The notes below the pieces were generated by a model. That model had not been told where the DNA came from, searched no databases, and saw only the letters and a program-made list of their open reading frames with translations. A DNA stretch of 14,653 nucleotides from Bifidobacteriaceae bacterium (GTDB lineage: Bacteria; Actinomycetota; Actinomycetes; Actinomycetales; Bifidobacteriaceae). The translations under genes and the position numbers were made by a program. Below, piece by piece: positions 1 through 7,423 of this stretch. Every line of letters starts with the position of its first letter. The first letter of the stretch is position 1. Location: assembly GCA_030530905.1 (NCBI GenBank), contig JAUMUB010000018.1, positions 1 through 14,653 on the forward strand, given 5' to 3'.

Positions 1-1
1 C

Positions 2-367
2 AGTCGTTTTACAGTGGATCTACAAGTGGTTGATGACGGTACGTATCAGCAGCGTTTACAATCCGGCGATTACAACACAGCTATTTATGAGTTGCAAGCT
101 AGTGATAACGGCGTATATGCTCAAGGCTCTAATATATTCAGCTATGAAAATAGTGATGCAGAAACACAGTATGCAAATGCAATGAAATCGAGTAATGATA
201 CTGATTATCAGAATAATCTAAAAGCATACGCTCATACAATTAGTGAAGATGCTGCTGGTGACTGGTTGTATGTTAAGAAGAATACGGTTGTATCTCGCAA
301 AAATATTAGCGGCATTGTAGGTAATTTTAGCAATGAAAGAATTATTCTGGCTACCTTGAAAAAATAA
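2..367 (+). CDS. ABC transporter substrate-binding protein, family 5 (oligopeptide type), C-terminal fragment
   Basis: Only the last 121 codons are present; the reading frame is open to the left edge, so the gene starts outside the window. The fragment has the pattern of the C-terminal lobe of family 5 (OppA/DppA-like) solute-binding proteins: a beta strand (FTVDLQVVDDGTYQQRL), the 'GDYNTAIYEL' segment, a polar helical stretch with clustered Asn, Asp and Ser, a 'YAHTISEDAAGDWLYV' segment, and a final strand. Such proteins are lipid-anchored on the outside of the membrane and deliver peptides to an ABC permease. The signal peptide and lipobox cannot be checked here. No clear terminator follows; 368-460 separates it from valS. 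The family assignment is from recognition of the sequence pattern, and the ligand is not knowable from this fragment. Confidence 0.72.
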   Translation, partial: SRFTVDLQVVDDGTYQQRLQSGDYNTAIYELQASDNGVYAQGSNIFSYENSDAETQYANAMKSSNDTDYQNNLKAYAHTISEDAAGDWLYVKKNTVVSRKNISGIVGNFSNERIILATLKK

Positions 368-422
368 CTTCACAGTATTTTCATACATGCAACATGTGAA
401 TGAATCTACATACGCTGTTGTT

Positions 423-453
423 TTCTCAATATGTCACCATTTCTTTCTAGTAT
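423..453 (+). promoter_or_regulatory. Candidate valS promoter giving a leaderless mRNA
   Basis: A -10-like hexamer TAGTAT lies at 448-453 and ends 7 nt before the ATG at 461, so transcription would start at or next to the A of the start codon. A weak -35-like TTCTCA (423-428) lies 19 nt upstream. No Shine-Dalgarno sequence precedes the ATG; the bases before it are TATTTAAGTT. Leaderless transcripts are common in actinobacteria. The position of the start site is inference. Confidence 0.4.
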
Positions 454-460
454 TTAAGTT

Positions 461-3166
461 ATGACAACAAATTCTATCGAAGCACATCTTAGTGCCTTAC
501 CAGATCGCGTAGGCGTTGATAATTTAGAATCCAAGTGGGGAAATGCTTGGCAGGAAGCACAAGTATATGCTTTCCAAAACTCTCGTGATCGCAAATCCGT
601 ATACTCAATTGATACTCCTCCACCAACGGTAAGTGGACATTTGCACGTAGGACACGTGTTCTCATATACGCATACGGATATTATTGCTCGTTTTAAGCGT
701 ATGCAAGGTTATGACGTGTTCTACCCAATGGGTTGGGACGATAACGGCTTACCAACAGAGCGCCGAGTACAAAATTACTATGGAGTGCGTGTTGATACTT
801 CTCTTCCCTACGACCCTCACTTTAAGCCCCCATTTGAAGGCACTGACGGTAAGAAAATCGACGCGAAAGATCAAGTTCCAATCAGCCGTCAAAACTTCAT
901 CGAATTATGCGAAAAACTTACTGCACGCGATGAAGAACAATTCGAAGATTTATGGAAAACTCTTGGCTTATCTATTGATTGGAATCAAACATATCACACG
1001 ATTGGCGAGCATCCTCGTCGTGTGGCTCAAAAAGCGTTCTTACGCAATTTAGCTCGTGGTGAAGCTTATCAAAAAGATGCTCCTGGACTTTGGGATGTCA
1101 CATTTCAAACTGCAGTAGCTCAGGCAGAGTTAGAATCTCGCGAATATCCTGGTTTCTATCATAAGATTGCTTTCCATTTCGAAGATGGCACACCAATTTA
1201 CATTGAAACTACTCGTCCAGAGTTGCTTCCTGCTTGTACATCTCTTATCGCAAATCCTGAAGATGAACGCTATAAGCAGTATTTCGGACAGTATGTTTAC
1301 TCACCACTATTCAATGTAAAAGTACCTATTCTTGCCCATTCTGCAGCTCAAATGGACAAGGGCGCAGGTATCGCTATGTGTTGTACTTTTGGTGATGTTA
1401 CTGACGTTCAGTGGTGGCGCGATTTACAGCTTCCTACACGTTCTATTATCCAGCGCAATGGTCGTATTATTTCCGCTGTTCCTGATTGGATTACTGATCC
1501 TAAAGGTCGTGAAGCTTTCGAAGCAATTCTCGGTCTTACCACTTTCTCTGCTCGCAAAAAAGTTGTAGAACTTCTTCAAGAGCAAGGCTATATGGATGGC
1601 GACCCTAAGCCAACTACCCGTATGACTAATTTCTACGAAAAAGGCGATAAGCCTTTGGAAATTGTAACGTCACGTCAATGGTATTTAAAGAATGGCGGCA
1701 CTGATGCTGCGCTTAACGAGGCGTTAATTAACCGCGGTAAAGAACTTCAATTCCACCCTGATTTCATGCGTGTTCGTTATGAAAATTGGGTTCACGGATT
1801 AAATGGCGATTGGTTGATTTCACGTCAACGTTTCTTCGGCGTGCCATTCCCATTATGGTATCCACTCAATGAACAAGGTGACCCTGATTACGATCACCCA
1901 TTAGTGCCAAGTGAAGATCGATTGCCAATTGATCCAACTATTAATGTTCCAGAGGGATACACTGAGGGAGATAGAGATAAGCCAAATGGCTTTACTGCTG
2001 AGCAAGATATCATGGATACATGGGCTACTTCTTCGCTTACGCCACTTATTGTGACCCGATGGGAAGAGCAGGGAGAAGATAATGCTGCCTTGCATAGCGC
2101 AACGTATCCAATGGATTTGCGCCCACAAGGTCAGGATATTATCCGTACATGGCTCTTCAGCACTATTGATCGTGCGCATTTGGAGAATAATTGCTTACCA
2201 TGGGAGCATACAACTTTATCAGGCTGGATTCTTGATCCAGACCACAAGAAAATGTCTAAATCTAAAGGCAATGTTGTTGTTCCAAATAAGCCAATTGAAC
2301 AATTCGGCGCTGATGCTGTACGTTACTGGGCTGCAGCTGCTCGCCTTGGCTTAGATGCAACCTATGATGAGGGTCAAATGAAAATTGGCCGTCGTCTTGC
2401 AATTAAACTTCTTAATGCTTCAAAGTTTGCATTAGCTATTGGACGCGAAGATGAGAACCATCATGTAAACGAAGCAGCAGATGAAACTTGGGATCCTAAG
2501 AACGTAACTGAGCCAATTGATAAGGCTGCAATGGCTAAGACGGCTCAGGTTATTCATGACGCTACAGAGAATCTCAATAATTACGAACATTCCAAGGCTT
2601 TAGAAGTAATAGAAAACTACTTCTGGGAGTTCTGCGATAACTACATCGAGCTAGTTAAGAATCGTGCTTATGGTACTGCTAATGCTCATGGCGTAGTGCC
2701 AACTGAACAACAAGTTCTTTCTGCTCGCACATCTCTCTGCTTGGGACTTGACGCATTTGTACGCTTACTTGCACCTTATCTTCCTTACGCTTGTGAAGAA
2801 GTATGGTCTTGGATGCACGTTGCTGAGGGGTCTGTCCACCGTGCAGCTTGGCCAAATGAACAACTCTACAACACAAACGAGCATCCACAAATGCTAGACA
2901 GTGCTGCAGAAGCTTTAGCTGAATTGCGTAAGATTAAGTCAGAGGCAAAGGTTTCTATGCGCACTCCAATTCTTCAAGCAACACTTGGAGTTACCAACGA
3001 AACTCGTATCGATTTAGAAGCATGTCTTGAAGATATTGCTGCTGCAGGTCGCGTTGAAGGTGCTTTAAATCTTGAACAAGTTGAAGCAACTGATGATACC
3101 GATGTCACTCAGGTCATTGTTATCAGCAGCGAGCTTGGCGAACCTCCAGCAAAGAAAGTAAAGTAA
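461..3166 (+). CDS. valS: Valine--tRNA ligase (ValRS), type 2 subfamily
   Basis: This 901-residue class I aminoacyl-tRNA synthetase attaches valine to tRNA(Val) in the cytoplasm, using ATP. The HIGH-class motif is HVGH (62-65) within PPPTVSGHLHVGH, and KMSKS lies at 597-601. The editing (CP1) domain carries TTRPE at 250-254, a part of the site that removes threonine mischarged to tRNA(Val). The anticodon-binding helical domain spans roughly 680-830. The segment WDDNGLPTE (92-100) replaces the 'DHAG' type of sequence seen in the usual bacterial ValRS. The C-terminus is a short alpha/beta segment rather than the long coiled-coil arm of E. coli ValRS. Both traits fit the Rickettsia-like type 2 group. 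The ATG at 461 has no Shine-Dalgarno sequence but sits 7 nt after a -10-like hexamer. The gene is monocistronic, closed by the hairpin at 3190-3226. Confidence 0.97.
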   Translation: MTTNSIEAHLSALPDRVGVDNLESKWGNAWQEAQVYAFQNSRDRKSVYSIDTPPPTVSGHLHVGHVFSYTHTDIIARFKRMQGYDVFYPMGWDDNGLPTERRVQNYYGVRVDTSLPYDPHFKPPFEGTDGKKIDAKDQVPISRQNFIELCEKLTARDEEQFEDLWKTLGLSIDWNQTYHTIGEHPRRVAQKAFLRNLARGEAYQKDAPGLWDVTFQTAVAQAELESREYPGFYHKIAFHFEDGTPIYIETTRPELLPACTSLIANPEDERYKQYFGQYVYSPLFNVKVPILAHSAAQMDKGAGIAMCCTFGDVTDVQWWRDLQLPTRSIIQRNGRIISAVPDWITDPKGREAFEAILGLTTFSARKKVVELLQEQGYMDGDPKPTTRMTNFYEKGDKPLEIVTSRQWYLKNGGTDAALNEALINRGKELQFHPDFMRVRYENWVHGLNGDWLISRQRFFGVPFPLWYPLNEQGDPDYDHPLVPSEDRLPIDPTINVPEGYTEGDRDKPNGFTAEQDIMDTWATSSLTPLIVTRWEEQGEDNAALHSATYPMDLRPQGQDIIRTWLFSTIDRAHLENNCLPWEHTTLSGWILDPDHKKMSKSKGNVVVPNKPIEQFGADAVRYWAAAARLGLDATYDEGQMKIGRRLAIKLLNASKFALAIGREDENHHVNEAADETWDPKNVTEPIDKAAMAKTAQVIHDATENLNNYEHSKALEVIENYFWEFCDNYIELVKNRAYGTANAHGVVPTEQQVLSARTSLCLGLDAFVRLLAPYLPYACEEVWSWMHVAEGSVHRAAWPNEQLYNTNEHPQMLDSAAEALAELRKIKSEAKVSMRTPILQATLGVTNETRIDLEACLEDIAAAGRVEGALNLEQVEATDDTDVTQVIVISSELGEPPAKKVK

Positions 3167-3189
3167 ACTAAAGTAATTTACTCAATATA

Positions 3190-3226
3190 AGTGATGAGTG
3201 GGAGTCATAAGGCTCCCACTCATCAT
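3190..3226. terminator. Strong hairpin between convergent valS and chorismate mutase genes
   Basis: The arms GATGAGTGGGAG (3193-3204) and CTCCCACTCATC (3213-3224) pair perfectly over 12 bp. A flanking T-A pair and inner T-G and C-G pairs extend the stem to about 15 bp with the tetraloop ATAA. It starts 24 nt after the valS stop and 12 nt beyond the chorismate mutase stop on the other strand, so it can serve both. Neither side has a solid T tract (TATCTGC on plus, CTTATATT on minus), so it is stem-driven rather than a classical intrinsic terminator. Confidence 0.8.
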
Positions 3227-3238
3227 ATCTGCAAGTAT

Positions 3239-3640
3239 TTATGAAAAAATATCTAGTACTCCAGGATCTTCGCCACTCTCTTTAATACGCTTATGACGTT
3301 TCTTCGCTTCAGCAACCACGAATTCTCGATACATTTCCGCAATTTCTGGATCTAATCCAACATCCTTAGATAAGCGCTGTAAACGCTGAATTTGATAATC
3401 TTCACGATGATAATCTGCAGGAGCGAAGCCGGCACGTGCTTTTAATAAACCGACTCGAGTAGTATATTTAAATCGCTCTGCCAATAGCGCGAGTACTGCC
3501 ATGTCAACGTTATCAATAGAATCACGCAATTGTGAAATCTGTTGAATAATATTCTCTAACTCTGGATTATTCTGTGAATCTTGGGATTGAATATCAGTGC
3601 TACCCCAATCACCTTTATCTAAAGATTCTGATTTGCTCAT
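3239..3640 (-). CDS. Chorismate mutase, AroQ class
   Basis: This 133-residue protein should convert chorismate to prephenate, the branch point to phenylalanine and tyrosine. It has the all-helical AroQ (CM_2) pattern. Helix 1 is LRDSIDNVDMAVLALLAERF, with R39 and R56 matching the two substrate-carboxylate arginines of E. coli P-protein (R11, R28). K67 in VGLLKAR matches catalytic K39. R79-E80 match R51-E52. E111 lies near the position of Q88. About 25 hydrophilic Ser/Asp/Gln-rich residues precede the domain, and a 15-residue polar tail follows. It is monofunctional: no prephenate dehydratase or dehydrogenase is fused. A GAGGG Shine-Dalgarno lies 9 nt before the ATG. The rho terminator lies between it and upstream rho, so it probably has its own promoter in 3641-3703, where I found no convincing hexamer pair. 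Confidence 0.88.
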   Translation of the reverse strand: MSKSESLDKGDWGSTDIQSQDSQNNPELENIIQQISQLRDSIDNVDMAVLALLAERFKYTTRVGLLKARAGFAPADYHREDYQIQRLQRLSKDVGLDPEIAEMYREFVVAEAKKRHKRIKESGEDPGVLDIFS

Positions 3641-3703
3641 AGTAGATTGCCCTCACACTAGCATATATTGTTACTGTTATTATGCACTATTGCACATACA
3701 CAA

Positions 3704-3734
3704 TAAAAAAGGCCAGCTCTTAAAGCCAGCCTTT
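3704..3734 (-). terminator. Intrinsic terminator of rho
   Basis: On the minus strand the stem AAGGCTGGCT / AGCTGGCCTT (plus-strand arms 3724-3733 and 3709-3718) has 10 pairs, two of them G-U, around a 5-nt loop, and runs straight into a T tract (plus-strand A tract 3705-3710). It begins 19 nt after the rho stop codon. It is notable that the gene for the Rho factor itself ends in an intrinsic, Rho-independent terminator. Confidence 0.85.
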
Positions 3735-3752
3735 CTTTATAACAGTAATAGT

Positions 3753-5483
3753 TTAGTTATTGTTATTAGCAGAATTATTGTTGTTATTATTATTCGCATT
3801 CTGCTGAACAATATTTCTTAAGAACTCGCGGTTAGAAGTTGTTTGCTTCAAACGAGGTACTAAGGTTTGATATGCTTGTTCAGCTTCTAAGCCACCAAGT
3901 AGACGGCGTAAGTGATAAATAATTGGAAGCTCATCCTTAGCTGTAATAAGCTCTTCACGGCGAGTGCCAGAAGCATTAATATCAACTGCTGGGAACATAC
4001 GTTTATCAGCCAATTCACGGCTTAAGCGAAGTTCCATATTGCCAGTGCCCTTGAACTCTTCGAAAATAACTTCGTCCATCTTAGAACCGGTTTCAACCAA
4101 AGCCGAAGAGATAATTGTTAATGAGCCACCATTTTCAATATTACGTGCAGCACCAAAGAACTTCTTAGGTGGGTACAATGCTTGTGCGTCCACGCCACCA
4201 GAAAGAATACGACCTGAAGCAGGACATGCGATATTGTATGCGCGTGCAAGACGGGTCATAGAGTCTAATAAGACCACAACATCTGTGCCAAGTTCAACAA
4301 GACGCTTAGCACGTTCAATTGCCAATTCTGCAACCATAGTATGATCAGATGCAGGACGATCAAATGTTGAAGAAATAACTTCTCCTTTAACCGTACGCTC
4401 CATATCGGTCACTTCTTCTGGACGTTCATCAACGAGAACAACCATTAAATAAACTTCTGGATTATTCGCGCTGATTGCATTAGCGATGTTTTGCAAAGTG
4501 ATTGTTTTACCAGCTTTTGGTGGCGACACAATCAAACCACGCTGACCTTTACCGATTGGCGCAATTAAATCAACAAGACGCCCAGTGAGCTTATTAGGCG
4601 CAGTCTCCTGCTTTAAACGCTCTTGTGGATATAAAGGAGTAAGAGAATTAAAATTAGGTCGTTTAGCTGCCTCTTCAAGCTCGAGATTGTTAATGCTCTC
4701 TACAGACTGTAAAGGAACAAACTTCTGACGCTGATTACGGCGCTCCCCCTCACGTGGAGCACGAATAGAACCACGTACCGCATCACCTTTACGCAGTCCG
4801 TACTTCTTCACCTGTCCCATAGAAACGTATACATCGTTTGGCCCTGGTAAATATCCTGAAGTACGAATGAACGCATAAGAATCCATGATATCTACAATGC
4901 CTGCAACGGATACTAAATCCTCAGCAGGCTGAGCATCTTCTTGATTCTGAGACTCATTAGCAATGCTCTCGTCCTGCTTTTCATCACGAGTATGCTGCTG
5001 ACGACTACGACGGCGTGAATGATCATTATTATTACGATCGTTTTTCTCTGCGCGAGCATTACGACGTCCGCGCTTCGTTACTGCCTCTACCTCATCTTCA
5101 CTTTCAGAATTATTATCAGGTAAAGTTGCAATAATATCGTCTAAATCACGAATTGATTCCTCTTCGACAGGAGCTTTCAAACTCTTTTCTTCGTGAATAA
5201 TTTCGATATTCTTAGCACCACGTACACGAGCACCACGAGATACTTGCTTTTTAGCAATCGGATCTTCGATGTTCAACTCATCAAGTAAGTTCTGAGGCTG
5301 AACTGGCTCTTCTACTACTTTCTGTGTATGCTGTTGATCTTCTTTAGAATTTGCTTCAGCTTTTTGAATTGCATCAATAAGTTCTGGCTTACGCATATTA
5401 GATGTTCCACGAAGCCCAAGCTGCTTTGCTAATTCTTTAAGTTCAAGAAGCTTCATAGCTTTAAGGTTCTGGCTAGTTGCCAC
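3753..5483 (-). CDS. rho: Transcription termination factor Rho
   Basis: This 576-residue hexameric RNA-dependent ATPase terminates transcription by translocating along nascent RNA. Domains in order: Rho_N helical domain (about 9-42); a long hydrophilic, presumably disordered insertion (about 45-188) with acidic runs and an Arg/Asn/Gln-rich stretch; the cold-shock-like RNA-binding domain (about 190-262, with [13 protein letters not shown] at 209-221); and the RecA-like ATPase with Walker A PPKAGKT (321-327), Walker B VVVLLDS (402-408) and the Q-loop region [14 protein letters not shown] (435-448). Actinobacterial Rho proteins commonly carry such an insertion. The C-terminus is odd: 13 of the last 20 residues are Asn. 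The start is GTG, with AAAGG (plus 5491-5495) 7 nt upstream; the in-frame ATG at codon 10 has no such site. A 5' leader of about 110 nt suggests regulation at transcription or by attenuation. Confidence 0.97.
   Translation of the reverse strand: MATSQNLKAMKLLELKELAKQLGLRGTSNMRKPELIDAIQKAEANSKEDQQHTQKVVEEPVQPQNLLDELNIEDPIAKKQVSRGARVRGAKNIEIIHEEKSLKAPVEEESIRDLDDIIATLPDNNSESEDEVEAVTKRGRRNARAEKNDRNNNDHSRRRSRQQHTRDEKQDESIANESQNQEDAQPAEDLVSVAGIVDIMDSYAFIRTSGYLPGPNDVYVSMGQVKKYGLRKGDAVRGSIRAPREGERRNQRQKFVPLQSVESINNLELEEAAKRPNFNSLTPLYPQERLKQETAPNKLTGRLVDLIAPIGKGQRGLIVSPPKAGKTITLQNIANAISANNPEVYLMVVLVDERPEEVTDMERTVKGEVISSTFDRPASDHTMVAELAIERAKRLVELGTDVVVLLDSMTRLARAYNIACPASGRILSGGVDAQALYPPKKFFGAARNIENGGSLTIISSALVETGSKMDEVIFEEFKGTGNMELRLSRELADKRMFPAVDINASGTRREELITAKDELPIIYHLRRLLGGLEAEQAYQTLVPRLKQTTSNREFLRNIVQQNANNNNNNNSANNNN
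3756..3803 (-). repeat. AAT/AAC trinucleotide-rich tract encoding the Rho poly-Asn tail
   Basis: The 3' end of rho consists of AAT and AAC codons interrupted by Ala and Ser codons: seven consecutive Asn codons, then Ser-Ala, then four Asn codons before the stop. As a near-microsatellite of 3-nt units it could change length by slippage without shifting the frame. This is seen directly in the sequence; length variation is inference. Confidence 0.8.
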
Positions 5484-5529
5484 TCAAGTGCCTTTCTTTT
5501 GCGCCGAACGATAGCGGCTATTACATTGC

Positions 5530-5558
5530 TGTATAAGATGTGGATAATCCACAATGAA
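5530..5558 (-). promoter_or_regulatory. DnaA-box-like palindrome TGTGGATAATCCACA in the rho leader
   Basis: Positions 5539-5553 form a palindrome with perfect 7-bp arms (TGTGGAT / ATCCACA) about a central A. Read on the minus strand it contains TTATCCACA, identical to the E. coli high-affinity DnaA box; the other strand gives TAATCCACA, one mismatch away. It falls almost exactly in the 17-nt spacer of a weak promoter-like pair (TTCATT at 5553-5558, TATACA at 5530-5535), about 55 nt upstream of the rho start. Binding by DnaA or another regulator is inference. Confidence 0.5.
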
Positions 5559-5602
5559 AATTTGGTACTTTATTACCCAAACTGTTGAAAATATTACAAC
5601 AA

Positions 5603-5634
5603 ATTATAGACCTTTTAACCTCAGCGCGTTGCAA
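5603..5634 (-). promoter_or_regulatory. Candidate rho promoter with TATAAT -10
   Basis: A perfect TATAAT (minus strand) lies at 5603-5608. The only -35-like hexamer, TTGCAA at 5629-5634, is 20 nt away, longer than optimal, and is embedded in the dyad at 5624-5659. Transcription from here would give a leader of about 113 nt before the GTG start of rho. The -10 is convincing; the -35 is not. Confidence 0.45.
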
Positions 5635-5659
5635 AACATATATTTTGTAAATATCGCGC
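5624..5659. promoter_or_regulatory. Dyad element overlapping the rho -35 region
   Basis: The outer arms GCGCG (5624-5628) and CGCGC (5655-5659) enclose the inner arms TTGCAAAA (5629-5636) and TTTTGTAA (5643-5650; one G-T pair), with a CATATA centre and a 4-nt ATAT asymmetry. It lies between the FAD-gene terminator and the rho -10, so it could be an operator or an RNA hairpin near the rho transcript start. The structure is visible; its function is inferred. Confidence 0.4.
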
Positions 5660-5670
5660 AATTCAGCCTG

Positions 5671-5706
5671 CAAAAATGAGAAGAACCTGCTCTTTCGAAC
5701 AGATTC
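5671..5706 (-). terminator. Intrinsic terminator of the FAD oxidoreductase gene
   Basis: On the minus strand the arms GAATCTGTTC and GAGCAGGTTC (plus 5697-5706 and 5683-5692) form a 10-bp stem with two G-U pairs and a GAAA tetraloop (TTTC on plus, 5693-5696). TTCTCATTTTTG follows. It lies 33 nt past the stop codon of the upstream gene and isolates it from rho. Confidence 0.85.
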
Positions 5707-5739
5707 AATCTCTAAAATATAATATAAGCAGAAAAACTC

Positions 5740-7338
5740 TTATTTCTTTTCGTGATAAGACTTCTCAGTATTCACTGACCAAACATTAGATTTTGAAGTC
5801 TTGCCAGTTTTAATATTATTGACTGCTTCAATAGCAGTTGCCATTGAATGATCCTGATTATTATAACGATGCTGACCATTACGACCAACGCAGTATAAGT
5901 TACCGAAAGAATCAAGATATTCAACTAATTCTGGCATATGCTCATATGTGTCAAAGTATGCTGGATATGCTTTAGGAACACGCTCACGATGTGAATCCAA
6001 TACATCCTGCTTACCGTTGATAATTCGCATACGAGTTAATTCTTTAATTGCGAATTCGGTTGCTTCTTCATCACTTAAGTTCCAAAATTCATCACCTTCT
6101 GCACAGAAGTACTCTAAACCAATCCATACAGTATCATCAGGATTCTGCACTAAATATGGACTCCAGTTGTTGAATATCTGAATTCGACCAACTTTGTATC
6201 CTGGATCTTGAACATAAATCCAGCAATCAGGAACAATTGGAGGATTGCCAAGAGTAGGAATATCTGTGTTATTGCGTAAACGCATACGCTTTACTAATAA
6301 GCCAACCGTTACAAAGTCGCGATAAGGCAAACCATTAGCGATAATTTTCATATCTGCAGGAACAGTTGCTTTATTCTCATTTTCAGTATCAAGAGCGTTT
6401 ACGAGATCTTTAACTGGCATTGATGAAATAAACTCATCTGCCTTAATCTCATGCTTCTCACCTTGCTCATCAACATATGCAACGCTGCTAATCTTACCTT
6501 CGTTCTGATGAATTTCAGTAACATTAGCGCCTGTGATTACGCTAACACCAGCTTCACGGCACTGCTTTTCAACAGTTTCCCAAAGCTGACCAGGACCTAA
6601 CTTTGGATACCAGAATTCCTCAATCAAAGAAGTCTCAACTTCTTTATTGCTCTTCTTCTTAGGTAAAAGCTTTGAGAATGCGTTCTTCAACACACCAATA
6701 ATGCTCAAACCCTTAACTCGCTGAGCACCCCAGTCTGCAGAAATTTCACTTGGATGACGACCCCAAAGCTTCTCAGTATAACCTTCGAAGAACATGGAAT
6801 ATAATTTACGACCAAAGCGGTTAATATAAAAATTCTCTAAGTTGTCTTCAGGAAGCTTATGGAACACAGACTTCAAATAGCTAAAACCTGCTTGCATAGT
6901 TAGCAAGAAACCCATAGAACGAATAGTGTTAACACTTAATGAGATTGGATAATCAAAGAAGTGGCGATTCCAGAAAATACGAGAAACGCGATGACGCTTT
7001 AACATAACTTCATCAGTTACTTCTGGATCAGGTCCACCTGGCTCTAAATCATGGTGACGTCCAAGTTTTTTATCATCATAAGATGGCGCACCCTGTAATG
7101 GTAGAATATTCTTCCACCAATCCATGATGCGATCATCTTTGGAAAAGAATCGATGACCACCGATATCCATACGATTACCGTTATGTTTAACTGTGCGTGA
7201 AATACCGCCAAACTCTTTTGTAGCCTCTAGCAAAGTTACATTATATTCATTGGCATTATCATCTTTTAACAACTCCCAAGCAGCTGTTAAACCAGCAGGA
7301 CCTCCGCCAATGATGACGATGGACTTTTTATCAGCCAC
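5740..7338 (-). CDS. FAD-dependent oxidoreductase, PRK07208 / protoporphyrinogen-oxidase-like, function unknown
   Basis: This 532-residue protein begins with a Rossmann fold for FAD: GGGPAG at 11-16 (GxGxxG), the ribose-binding E38 ending strand 2, and GGISRT at 44-49. A second conserved block, DIGGHRFFS, lies at 58-66. The middle holds [11 protein letters not shown] and [15 protein letters not shown], and the C-terminus holds the FAD-contacting [16 protein letters not shown] (484-499). This order matches the uncharacterised PRK07208 family (COG1232), related to UDP-galactopyranose mutases and amine oxidases but lacking a known substrate. An insertion of about 25 residues (80-105) precedes the DEVMLKRHR segment. 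No signal peptide or membrane segment is seen, so it is cytoplasmic. The start is GTG, with an excellent GAGGAGG 5 nt upstream (plus 7344-7350); an ATG 2 nt earlier is out of frame. It may be transcribed with the DUF2469 gene 85 nt upstream, or from the internal promoter at 7384-7392. Confidence 0.82.
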   Translation of the reverse strand: MADKKSIVIIGGGPAGLTAAWELLKDDNANEYNVTLLEATKEFGGISRTVKHNGNRMDIGGHRFFSKDDRIMDWWKNILPLQGAPSYDDKKLGRHHDLEPGGPDPEVTDEVMLKRHRVSRIFWNRHFFDYPISLSVNTIRSMGFLLTMQAGFSYLKSVFHKLPEDNLENFYINRFGRKLYSMFFEGYTEKLWGRHPSEISADWGAQRVKGLSIIGVLKNAFSKLLPKKKSNKEVETSLIEEFWYPKLGPGQLWETVEKQCREAGVSVITGANVTEIHQNEGKISSVAYVDEQGEKHEIKADEFISSMPVKDLVNALDTENENKATVPADMKIIANGLPYRDFVTVGLLVKRMRLRNNTDIPTLGNPPIVPDCWIYVQDPGYKVGRIQIFNNWSPYLVQNPDDTVWIGLEYFCAEGDEFWNLSDEEATEFAIKELTRMRIINGKQDVLDSHRERVPKAYPAYFDTYEHMPELVEYLDSFGNLYCVGRNGQHRYNNQDHSMATAIEAVNNIKTGKTSKSNVWSVNTEKSYHEKK

Positions 7339-7383
7339 ATCGACCTCCTCAAATGTTTCCTATTCTTTTGAATACAAACTTAT

Positions 7384-7392
7384 ACTATATCA
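7384..7392 (-). promoter_or_regulatory. Extended -10 promoter candidate for the FAD oxidoreductase gene
   Basis: The minus strand reads TGATATAGT, an extended -10 (TGn followed by TATAGT, 5 of 6 to consensus). It would start a transcript about 39 nt before the GTG start, leaving room for the GAGGAGG ribosome site. No good -35 is needed for an extended -10, and none is seen. Confidence 0.4.
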
Positions 7393-7423
7393 CACAAGCA
7401 ATATCGTAGGTTCAGACCGCAAA

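Noticed and set aside
385-397. Short dyad ACATG-CAA-CATGT after the ABC transporter gene
   Set aside because: A 5-bp stem with no T tract is too weak to call a terminator or operator.
684-1052. Open frame of 122 codons within valS in another plus frame
   Set aside because: Fully inside valS; the translation has no family features.
3964-4344. Open plus-strand frame of 126 codons opposite rho
   Set aside because: Lies entirely within the well-supported rho gene on the other strand, shows no family pattern, and has no ribosome site.
5740-7338. Naming the FAD enzyme as UDP-galactopyranose mutase (glf) or protoporphyrinogen oxidase (hemY)
   Set aside because: The fold is related, but the conserved blocks match the uncharacterised PRK07208 group and no haem or galactofuran genes are nearby.
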